Below are positions 22,483 to 31,381 of a stretch of DNA of 64,000 bases, in pieces (the first letter of the stretch is position 1; each line of letters starts with the position of its first letter). Below the pieces are notes generated by a model. The model was not told where the DNA came from. It worked only from the letters and a program-made list of their open reading frames with translations, and searched no databases. Location: the NCBI GenBank assembly GCA_011317545.1, contig WUJK01000006.1, positions 744,001 to 808,000 of the forward strand. Direction: 5' to 3'. The translations under genes and the position numbers were made by a program. The DNA comes from Coniella vitis. Taxonomy: Eukaryota; Ascomycota; Sordariomycetes; Diaporthales; Schizoparmaceae.

Positions 22483-23071
22483 GGAAGCGAAAAGTAGAAT
22501 ATACCTTAATGATAATCCGGTTATAGCTTCATCAAGCCACAACCGAAACAAACCAGTCTTCATCACAAACTTTGTGTACTCCGAGTACAGTCCGATGCAT
22601 TGTCGTCAGAGGCAGATGATGACTCTTCATTGACATGAGTCTGACAAGGTTGAAATCACGGATCTTCTCTCATATCATACCGGCCGGGCCCCCGGTGGCC
22701 TGGGATCACTTAAGCATGACAGCAAGTCAACGCAACGCAAAACTGAATAACCGCGGAGAGCAGATATAGCCCTCGCATAATGAGTACCATTGTAACACAA
22801 GATGTCTCTGCCCGTAGCATCGATTGTGCCCGTATTAGAATTTCTTTGTAAAAACGCCAGAAACAGGGTATCTTTTAGATGAACACAAACTTTTCACATG
22901 CTCACACATGACACGCTTGAATATCATAGCCACTTATTCAGGTAGCAAGGCACCCTCACCACGCTGAACCAAATTGAAGAAAATGTACCCATGTCGGTCA
23001 TGACCCCGATTGCCGTTCGTCCCACCTCGCGAACACACGCAACCATATGAACGGAGATGGAATGCAAACAA
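22483..23071. other. Convergent intergenic region, HET gene and NSE1
   Basis: About 590 bp between two converging stop codons; no gene or repeat seen. Presumably 3' untranslated regions. Confidence 0.5.
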
Positions 23072-24109
23072 TCAATCCTCGTCATCAGTTTCCTCTGCTT
23101 GACCCAGAACAACTGAACCATCTGCGTTGCTCCTCCCCGCATCACCATCACCACTTCTTCTCCGTTGTCCAGGAGCCGCAGCCGCCGCCGCTTTCGTCAC
23201 TGCGCGCTCGCCCACAAACACCATCACGTCCCACGCCGTCTGACATTTAGGACAAACCTTTTGGCCGCCTCTCCTAGTGCGCCAAAAAGCCTCTGTGCAA
23301 ATGTCGTGCAGGCGTAGATTGCAGTCGAGCGAAGGGCACCTCTGGCCCGTGGTGATGATGTCCTTGCACGCCTCGCAAAACTTGATACGCTGCCAGTCCT
23401 CTGGTGCGGCATCCGGCTCATTGTACGTCTCGAGCAACCACGTCTTGAGCTCCATGAGCGCGCGCGGACTCAAGCTGTAGAAGCCGGCATCGCTCAGCTC
23501 GAACCAGCCCTCGTCGACTAGACTCGGTAGTAGCTTTTCCACCTCGCTGTGCTTGAGTCCCTTGACCACCGCCGCCGCCGGCTGTCTTTGTTGTTGCACA
23601 GCCCCCGCCTCTCCCAGCTCATCATTATTGTTATCGTTGTGGTTAAGGGCGAGCCTATGCGGCTGCACCGGCGGCCTAGCGACTTTTCTCGCATGTGCAG
23701 CAGTAACGGCCATGATTTCTCTGCGCGGAGTATTGTACGTGTCAAACATGGCGTCCAGAAGGCGCTTGATGAAGGCAATTTCATCCGGCGTGCGCGATGT
23801 TGCGAGCTGCGTGCTGGGATCGCTGTGGGCGTTGATGAGCGCCCAGATTTGCTGGCGGGAGGTCTGGTGCACCGTGCTGCGGATGTCATAGTCAAGCGGG
23901 GCGACGGCGGCGCGCGCTTGGCCAATGTACTGGCGGACTTGGTCCTCGGTCACGTCGTTGGCAGAGGGGACACCGAGGATGGCGGCGAGGATGGATCGAG
24001 CTTCGCGGGCGGTGAGGGAGCCGCGGCCCATGAGGGCCTGAAGAAAGGCGCGGTGGGAGTTGCCCCAGCCTGCGGGGAGGGACGACTCGAGGTTGGATTG
24101 GGCGTCCAT
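23072..24109 (-). CDS. NSE1: SMC5-SMC6 complex subunit Nse1 (RING-like E3 ligase)
   Basis: Nse1 forms the Nse1-Nse3-Nse4 subcomplex of the SMC5/6 DNA-repair machine and acts as a ubiquitin ligase with the MAGE-like Nse3 (family knowledge). The ATG at 24109 gives 345 aa starting MDAQSNLESSLPAGWGNSHR. N-terminal winged-helix features include HRAFLQALMGRGSLTAREAR and DIRSTVHQTSRQQIWALINA. A second winged-helix region reads KLLPSLVDEGWFELSDAGFY. The variant C4HC3 RING (about 245-291) has CEAC, C-PSLD-C, LHDIC and CPKC. The C-terminus is Ala-rich and then acidic. An Asn/Gln-rich loop sits mid-protein. The frame stays open for about 79 codons upstream without an ATG, so an additional upstream exon is possible but not supported by splice signals I could confirm. 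Confidence 0.9.
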   Translation of the reverse strand: MDAQSNLESSLPAGWGNSHRAFLQALMGRGSLTAREARSILAAILGVPSANDVTEDQVRQYIGQARAAVAPLDYDIRSTVHQTSRQQIWALINAHSDPSTQLATSRTPDEIAFIKRLLDAMFDTYNTPRREIMAVTAAHARKVARPPVQPHRLALNHNDNNNDELGEAGAVQQQRQPAAAVVKGLKHSEVEKLLPSLVDEGWFELSDAGFYSLSPRALMELKTWLLETYNEPDAAPEDWQRIKFCEACKDIITTGQRCPSLDCNLRLHDICTEAFWRTRRGGQKVCPKCQTAWDVMVFVGERAVTKAAAAAAPGQRRRSGDGDAGRSNADGSVVLGQAEETDDED

Positions 24110-24403
24110 ATGTTTGTTTTTGAGCTGGCGCAGTGTGAGGCTGTCTTTTTCTTCTTCTTTCTCTTCCCTGCTGACTGGACTGCGCTGGAGGGAACTAGAT
24201 GTGTAAGTAGTGGGTCTTTGGGTCGTTGAATTTAGGGGCGCAAAGGATCCCTGATTCTGGCCGTAGGGGTGAAGCGGAGGTGATGATGCCTGTGCTGCTG
24301 AAGTTGGGAATACGTACGGTTGCTTTTTGATGGGGTGCTTACACACATCTCGGCAGAGACGCGTTCAGTGCTGTCAAACGCGTCTGTGCAATCCATAAAA
24401 AGA

Positions 24404-24419
24404 TACATAGTACATAGTA
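24404..24419. repeat. Overlapping pair of the 9-bp motif TACATAGTA
   Basis: Two exact copies overlap by two bases, starting at 24404 and 24411, upstream of NSE1. The same tandem overlap is seen in the other orientation at 29479-29494. Confidence 0.85.
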
Positions 24420-24542
24420 GTGGGGGCTATATCATACTATGCAGTCTATAGTAGTATACCATGTAACAGCGCGCCTATATCGGGCTGCCGGCTTGGCTTT
24501 GACCAGGGGTACACCCACGTTACATCAATACAACCATGCAAT

Positions 24543-24554
24543 GTACCTAGGTAC
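24543..24554. repeat. 12-bp palindrome GTACCTAGGTAC
   Basis: Identical to the palindrome at 10735-10746. It lies between genes, about 125 bp from the TACATAGTA pair at 24404-24419. Confidence 0.8.
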
Positions 24555-26529
24555 TTACTCGGTACATGGTGGACGTACCCAACAGAGTGATTAATTTTGT
24601 ATGGCAACGCATAAATCACCCTGACTAGCTGGGAAATGAGGGGACAAGTGTTGGCATTGGTTTCTGATGAACAAGAAGTTTGCCATCCAAACAATAATTC
24701 ATCTTGCCGGAGATTTTGCAAGCCTCAGAACCGGCGGCTAGACGGGGAATGCATGGGCCGATCTGGCCGGCCGGCGTAGCATCGGGATCGTAAGTCCACA
24801 CGTGCGGCATCTGTTCCCCGGAGGATCGTATAGCAGCATGCAATATGGCTTGTGGTGGGTGCTACTCTTGTGTACGATGTATACGATGACATGATGTGGG
24901 AGGCAAACATTGAAGATGGGACGACTTCATTCAGGGTTCTATTTATAAACACCGCTGTGCTCTCTCTATAAGTGGCACTATATTCGCTGCAGATACATTG
25001 TGTCCAGACAGGTAGGCTCTTCCAGCACCACCTAACAGGCCTATCATAGTATACAATCGTACTATCATGCATGTCTACAACGCAAGGTTTGCTCGGAAAC
25101 CACAGTGCACCAAGTATATCTGCCATCGCTGACAGCTGGATCGCAGGCTGCCCCACATGCTCGAGTATGTGTACCTTGCATGACGCAGGGAACCCTTAGG
25201 CGGCACCTGAGATATTTTTTTAGTGCCTTGCAGCACGTTTTGATTGTAACCTCAGTTCCCAGCTCAGTGCATAGTAGCCATAAGCACGCCGTCGATCAAG
25301 ATTAGCGAAAAATCTCGTGCTGCGGGTGGCCTTGCGCAGTCTCGGTGACGGGTCTGGATTCCGGGCTTCTTCTTTTCTGTCCCAACCAAGTATACATCGT
25401 ACGATGTATACTGTGTATGTGGATGACTTTCTCATAACGTCATTTGGGTGTTGATCCTTTGACGCTTTTTACTGTGACAGCCTGCATATCAGCCCCCAGT
25501 GACGTGGCTGTGTACTCATTGCAGCAACATACTATTTAGTACAGCGCGAATCCACCTGGCTCAGACTTTTGTGGGCGACACAGAGGTCAAAGCGCAGGCA
25601 TCTTTTTCTCTCTCGGTGCGCTCGCAAGATATCTTGCTACCTGGAAAACCAAAACAATTGCGCTTTTCCGTCTCGGGTTTCTGTGCAGATGAAACGCAAT
25701 GCCCACAACTGCTCCAGTCGGGCCAAACACAAAGCAGCGAGTCGCAGCCCAGGACTGCAGTTGCTCTCGGCGCTGCTGCTTGGGTCACCCCTGGGATTCT
25801 CTCTTGGGCACCGTGGCCGGGCCGGGCAATCCATGGCACTGTGGGCGCACCGACAGCCTTGGAAGCCGCCATTATACTAGCGCCGGGTCTTCAAACCCTC
25901 TCTGCCTCCTTCCTTTGCTGCCGCGCTTTCAAAAATGCAGCGCTCAAGGATCGTCGCTTTGATTACATGAAAACAAACCACGGCACTTCTCCGTCGTGCC
26001 TGTCTCCGCCACCTACGAGAGCCACCCGTTTTCCCTGTTCATGCTGCCTGGTGGGTGTCGGGATCGTATCATCCAATGTCCGTGCTGCCATCGTGCTCTC
26101 CTTCCCTTCCAAGTCATACTGCTCAGTGGCTAGAGTCCAGCCCTACTAGGCCCCTTCCTTGCTCTAGCGCCACGCAGCCTGGCAGCCCAATTGTCCTCTA
26201 ACACTAGTTTAATTTGGCCTTTGCTGCTGTCAACCCAACTTGACAGTGTCACTGCGCTCAACTTCCCTGATTAGTGTGGCAGCTACTTTCCACGCTACCC
26301 GCGTACTAAGTGGCAGTTGCTGTTACGAGGCCGCCTCCGCTCCTTCTCCTGCCTCTCCTCCACCTCCTTTTCTACCTGTGCCTCCATTACATAGTTTGAT
26401 ATGTTCGCTTGCCCGCCTCCCCCGCCTCGTCCCCCGCTCCCCACACGGCTTCTTCCTCCCCTTCGACTTTCGAGTTGCTTATCTTCCTGGGCCCATGAGC
26501 CTCCATCCTGAGGAGGCCTCGTGGTCGTC

Positions 26530-27413
26530 ATGTCCGGCATTGCCAAGCAGTTCCCTCCAGACGCCATTGGCGCAGCAGTCGGCGTCTTTACCTACAGCTT
26601 CATCTGTCTGCTGCTAAGCTCGTCGCTGCTGTGGGCGACCATAGCCCACCGAGAATGGAAGAGTTGTGAGTTTGGAGAGAAGTTCCCAAGAGCCACAGCT
26701 CGCTTTGATAGTCCAACCGCTGACCCTACTGTTCCCTCCCCAAAGACGTGGCTTTGCTCGCGGCCTTCATCTCGCTCAGCACACTGGTCAATATGATACA
26801 GCAAATACACACCTACACAGACTGGACATCGCTCAAGTTCGCGCAGTCGGAATATGTAAAGGCTAATGTAGGCAATCCTGAATTATCTGTTGCTGGGGCG
26901 TCTGTCGGGGTTGATCTCGTCCTGTTCTACATCCGTACGTTTTGCCCCGGGAATTTCCTGCTCCTCGTTGCCTTGGTTCGCCCGTCTCTTCATGTTTCTC
27001 AACCATCACCTTCATCTTTAGAAAGCAAAGAATATCCTAAGTAGGGCCGATGAGGGGGAGGGGGAAAGCTTTTACTAATATTGTTGTCTTAGAGTACTAT
27101 TGCTACAATGTTGAAGCCATTATTGTCCTCGTATGGTAAGCACGTCAATCTTCAGTCTGCATCACAACACTAGCCACTTACACCGCACAAACAGGTGCTA
27201 TCAGCTTGCCCACTCCATATTCCAAATGGAAGTTTCTGTCTCTGCACAACAATATGGCGGTACCATGGCCAAAACCACGGCTATTCTTCTGCCGGTCATT
27301 CAAGTCATCCTTATGCGGTCAAAAATTGTCCAAAGTTCACAAATAGGCTTCTACTTTGTTGCCAATTTTATAAGTGCGTACCGTGCAACACAACATCATG
27401 GATTTCACACGTT

Positions 27414-27444
<31 letters not shown>

Positions 27445-28348
27445 CCCCGTTTAGATGTGCTAAGCCTGGTTCCGTCGTACTCAGTGACCATATCGCTGGC
27501 ATTAGGCCCAATCCTACTTTTAGCGATCCTCGTCAAATACGTTTCGACTCGTTCGGAGATGTCATGGCATGTCGGCTATGCGGATCGCCAACCTGCCGAT
27601 GTAGAGTCTCAACCATCAAACAGCTTGGCAACGTTGGGTAGCGGCAGCGCTCCGCGACAAAGGAGTATTTATGACAATTGGTTGATAGTGCGGTTTACGA
27701 TTGCCTTTGCCGGTCTGGCGTAAGTGTCGAAGTCTTTGTCCATGGTGCCCAAGGTGCTAACACCCGTCCGTCCACAGTACCTTCGAGCTCTTGATCATCC
27801 TGGCTGAATTCGCATTTGCAATGGGAACCACACAGACAGCCGACGATGAAAAAGTCGATCTACGACCGAGCCATGCAATCACGGACGCCACATCATTTCT
27901 TCCAGGAGCGTCTGCAAGTATACTGGCCTTCCTTGTATTCGGAACAACTAAAGTGTTCCGAGATTTCTATTACATCAAGCTGGTACCGACATGCATCCGA
28001 CGCAAACTAGACGGGCACACCAAGGTGCCTCCAAATACCTCAGCACCATGGCAGGACCTACAGCAATGGAAGCCGACGCAAGTACCAGATACGCTTTTGA
28101 GCCCCGTCCTTGTGATGCCCACCACCGATACTTTTCAGTTGGGGGATGAGCAAGGTGGGCGGGGCCGGAAACTGAGCATTTCTGACGGCATATACGAAGT
28201 ATCGACGCCGACCCCGTCAAGTAGCACGTTTGAGATGCAGAGAGTCGGCCACCTGCGAGATGATGAAGAACATCCCATTCTGGATCGAAATTCCCAGAGA
28301 CTTACAGCATGGCCTGGAGCACCTGGAATACGTGATTCTGAACGATGA
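26530..28348 (+). CDS. Fungal multi-pass (about 7 TM) membrane protein of unknown function
   Basis: Six exons rebuilt from frame and splice signals: 26530-26665, 26746-26934, 27093-27135, 27195-27373, 27455-27719 and 27778-28348, giving 460 aa. Joins include WKS-Y-VALLAAF, LVLFYI-Q-YYCYNVEAII, VLV-W-CYQLAHS and FVANFI-N-VLSLVP. Hydrophobic segments lie at about 14-36, 46-66, 112-132, 146-166, 190-213, 252-278 and 300-325, consistent with a 7-TM topology resembling receptor-like proteins. A conserved loop contains VKANVGNPELSVAGASVGVD. The cytoplasmic-looking tail (about 345-460) is polar and acidic. I recognise the sequence type as conserved in Pezizomycotina but cannot name a function, and a receptor role is only a guess from topology. 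Exon 3 is only 43 nt. Intron 4 carries a 29-nt T run in its pyrimidine tract. Confidence 0.8.
27416..27444. repeat. 29-nt T homopolymer in intron 4 of the membrane-protein gene
   Basis: The run lies about 10 nt upstream of the acceptor ccccgtttag and forms the polypyrimidine tract. Its length is prone to slippage and could affect splicing or be an assembly approximation. Confidence 0.9.
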
Positions 28349-28985
28349 AATGAACGGATATGTTGGCAACATATAAGCGCGCCCTGTACGATAGTCATCT
28401 GACATTTATCACCACAAACATGAATAAGAAAAGTTCAAAGCTGGACGAAGAAAAAGTTTACAAACTGAATTGAACAACAATGGAACGGAAAGAGCCACGC
28501 CAAAAGCTATCGAGCTATTAGATACAGTGTGAGGAGATTGTCGGATGCTGTCAACCCCAATTACCCAGGTACCAGCACACTTTCACATACACAGTATACT
28601 ATGTAATTCTTCGGCCCGAGCATTCGGAACTCTGTCAAGAAGACAACTGTTATATCACTCTGTGAGGAAGGGGGGGAGAACACTCTGACTGTAGGTTAGA
28701 AAAGATCCAGGGCAACGAGACGCGCTGCACAACCGCGCCGAGACTGTGAGACGGACGGGCAGATAGGGTTCAAGTTGAGATTGATTTACCTGATTAATAA
28801 TACTTGACTTAGGTTAGGGCTGATGATGAATATTGGTCTGAGCTTCAGATGGAGGGCTGTTTTGACAAGGGGGCGGTTACTGGATTGGGGAAGTGGGTCG
28901 GATGAATACATTGCTACTCGGGTACCATCGACACGTACCTGGAAGACTTTGCATTACATAGGACTATGTATATATCCAAGTAAAG

Positions 28986-28995
28986 TACCTAGGTA
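28986..28995. repeat. 10-bp palindrome TACCTAGGTA
   Basis: Fourth exact intergenic copy of this core in the window (others in 2714-2727, 10735-10746 and 24543-24554). Confidence 0.75.
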
Positions 28996-29472
28996 GTAAA
29001 AAGGTTCTTCCAAGGTCAATATGGAGAAAGAAGGTCTTATGCTATGTAAACATCTTTATATTAACTGTTCAAATACCATGTATAACGATTTTTTATGTGT
29101 GGGCCGCGGTGATTACTATGTAAGTAATTTCGAGAAACTAGTGATAGTCGGAACGAACAAAAAAAATCCTCCCGTTTCCCACATGTTTTTGCACGGACGC
29201 GGGCACTTAGTCGAGCGGGCGTGGTTCAAAGAGCGGAGCCCTGCCCTTTCTGTTTCTGGGAAAATGTGGCTATCCTAAAATGTTGGGCTTCTAGAACCAA
29301 AGTTAAAAAGAATGAAACGCCGGTGCGCGTTCGGGGCCCTAAAGTTTAACTGCTTACCTACTGTGTAGTAGCTTGAGGTGCCTTTACTAGGTTAGCTTGC
29401 GGAAACTACTGAAAGATACGACAGATTTACGGAGATTAATAAAATGAGAGACGTGTGGGAAGTGGCTTCAAC

Positions 29473-29508
29473 ACTATGTACTATGTACTATGTACTACTA
29501 TATATAGT
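29473..29508. repeat. Tandem ACTATGT array followed by a 12-bp palindrome
   Basis: ACTATGT is repeated three times head to tail (about 29473-29493), creating two overlapping TACTATGTA motifs. The perfect palindrome ACTATATATAGT follows directly (29497-29508). Confidence 0.85.
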
Positions 29509-30896
29509 ATAATCCTGGACTTGCTATATTGGGAGGTTGGTGAATCGGGGAATTCTGAATAGGATTCACCTTCATACGAGCTTGTCGATGTCGTCCGTAA
29601 GTACTGTTCACTAAGTTAAAGAACCCTGATATCCACCCGCTGCGTCAACACGCTCTACTACCATCGACCCCCAAAACTGTACCATGTATTGTGATAGTGT
29701 TTAGCTGGAGCAGGCGCATCGAACCTTGAAAGCAGAGGGATAGAAGAATAGTCGTGATTTGTTTGTTGTGTTTGATCAGGCACATAGGACATGGTCTGGA
29801 GATCAGGAACCCCAAATCTTGATATCATACATATAATTGACAGAAATCTTAATAAAAGCATAGACGCATCGCAGCCGGGGAGACGCCGGGCATAGGGCTT
29901 AAGGAGGGAAAGAAGGGGAGGAAGGGAGTGGCACGCACCTAACCAGCCTAGTTGGTGAGTACTAGCGGTTGAGCGGAGAGAACGGGAAGTAAACGCTGCG
30001 TTAACGCAGCGGAGAACATATGCAGCCATAGGTTTTTCTCCGGCACTCGGTTTCCTATTGGACAAGAAAGGAAGGGGTTCCGGATACCAGATAATTTAGG
30101 TAGAACGGAGTATAATACAATAACAATAACAATAATAAAAGCATAGAACGTCCATTTCATAAATCATTCCTCTCACTTTATTCCATACATACAGGAAAAT
30201 TGTCCAGAAAGCCGGGGAAAAGAAATTTAAGAGACAGCTGGCCAAATTCGCATATCTCAATGGTAGAAAAAGAAGGAAAAATGATGAATGACTTTTCACA
30301 ATCTCAGAAAATACCAAACGCCCATAGGCGCATAACTACTGCTTAACTATGTATAGGATTTTGTGGTTTTTGTGAGGTATCATCCGAGACATACCTACCC
30401 CTTTGCTCCTTTTTTTTCCGCATAGCGTTTTTTGTTTTCCACCTCCCGAACAACAACATTGGAATCTCAGGCAATTTCCTCAGCAAATTCCTCTCCCTTG
30501 TGTTCCCAATGGCGTCAAAGCGGCGCCGCACGGGACGTTGAAAAAAAGAAAAGAGAAGAGAAGAAACGACAATAACACAACAGAAAGTTGTCAACTGCCT
30601 CTCGATCCATCTTGCACAATTTTTTGTTTTCGAAATCAACTCTACTACTTGGTCAATTTGTGATCTACCATATGTCACCGCAAGATCGATTCACTCATGT
30701 TGATGGACTTGCCCTTCATCAGTGATAAATCCAAAACACCGCCCAATTCCCAACACGAGTAACCTACCATACAAGCAAAAAAACGCGTATTCAAAAGCGA
30801 AGAAACAAGGAACCGACCGAGGATTGCTACATCTCTCCCAAGTCCCTCGCCTCCCGAAAGACACCAAGAAAAGTCCCACGATCAGGAGCGAGCACA

Positions 30897-31325
30897 ATGT
30901 GCAATGGCACCGCAACCCAGCTCCTCTGCTCCCACTACCTCATCCACTGGTCCGGCCCCCGTTGTCCCAAACAATGTCCCCTGCCCGCCCGCCGCGCCTG
31001 GCTCGCCTGTACCTGCGCGGCCTGCGATCCTTGTCACAACCGCAGTCGGATCCTCGACAAGTATGCGACGCGGCGGGAACTCTTTCTCTTCAAGATTCGC
31101 CGCGCCATGGCGACGGGCCTGGGCGTACAAACTGTGCGCGACCTCGAGATGCAGCTGAGGGCTGATGCGCGGATGCAGATGGAGGAGTTGGCGCAGGTAG
31201 GGAAGAGCAAGCTCGTGGGCCTTGATCCGACGGTGGCGTGTCGATGGCCCGGGAGGTACGAGCAGTGGGTGAATGGCAATATGGGGAACAGCGAGGATTG
31301 GACGTTCTTGTTGCATAAGAAGTAG
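30897..31325 (+). CDS. Small Cys-rich hypothetical protein (142 aa)
   Basis: Single exon with a true ATG at 30897. The first 50 residues carry nine cysteines and one histidine (C..., CSHYLIHW, CPKQC, ACTCAACDPC), suggesting a compact zinc-binding fold. A helical, charged C-terminal half follows with ELFLFKIRRAMATGLGVQTV and DLEMQLRADARMQMEEL. I do not recognise the family with certainty. There is no signal peptide. It ends 56 bp from the stop of the convergent gene at 31382, so the two transcripts probably overlap at their 3' ends. The long AT-rich region before it gives no other exon. Confidence 0.6.
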   Translation: MCNGTATQLLCSHYLIHWSGPRCPKQCPLPARRAWLACTCAACDPCHNRSRILDKYATRRELFLFKIRRAMATGLGVQTVRDLEMQLRADARMQMEELAQVGKSKLVGLDPTVACRWPGRYEQWVNGNMGNSEDWTFLLHKK

Positions 31326-31381
31326 CGGGTGGGAGGTACTGGAGGAAGAAACTGGATCAGACAAGAGTGTTAGGATGACTT

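Larger units (their letters stand above)
24110..26529. other. 2.4-kb divergent intergenic region, NSE1 and membrane-protein gene
   Basis: No credible gene. A 216-codon frame at 25499-26149 starts with GTG, has its only ATG near its end and lacks motifs. Present are two overlapping TACATAGTA copies (24404-24419), a 12-bp palindrome GTACCTAGGTAC (24543-24554) and a CT-rich tract (about 26330-26480) ahead of the downstream start, typical of fungal promoters and leaders. Confidence 0.55.
28349..30896. other. 2.5-kb intergenic region rich in TACTATGTA copies
   Basis: No supported gene. It contains TACTATGTA at 28597 and 29114 and a 7-bp tandem array at about 29473-29494. A 12-bp palindrome ACTATATATAGT (29497-29508) and a TACCTAGGTA palindrome (28986-28995) are also present. 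The stretch 29440-30500 is AT-richer than its surroundings. Confidence 0.55.

Noticed and set aside
25499..26149. 216-codon plus-strand frame
   Set aside because: It starts with GTG, its first ATG is near the end, it has no motif, and a similarly long frame overlaps on the other strand. Probably promoter or leader DNA.
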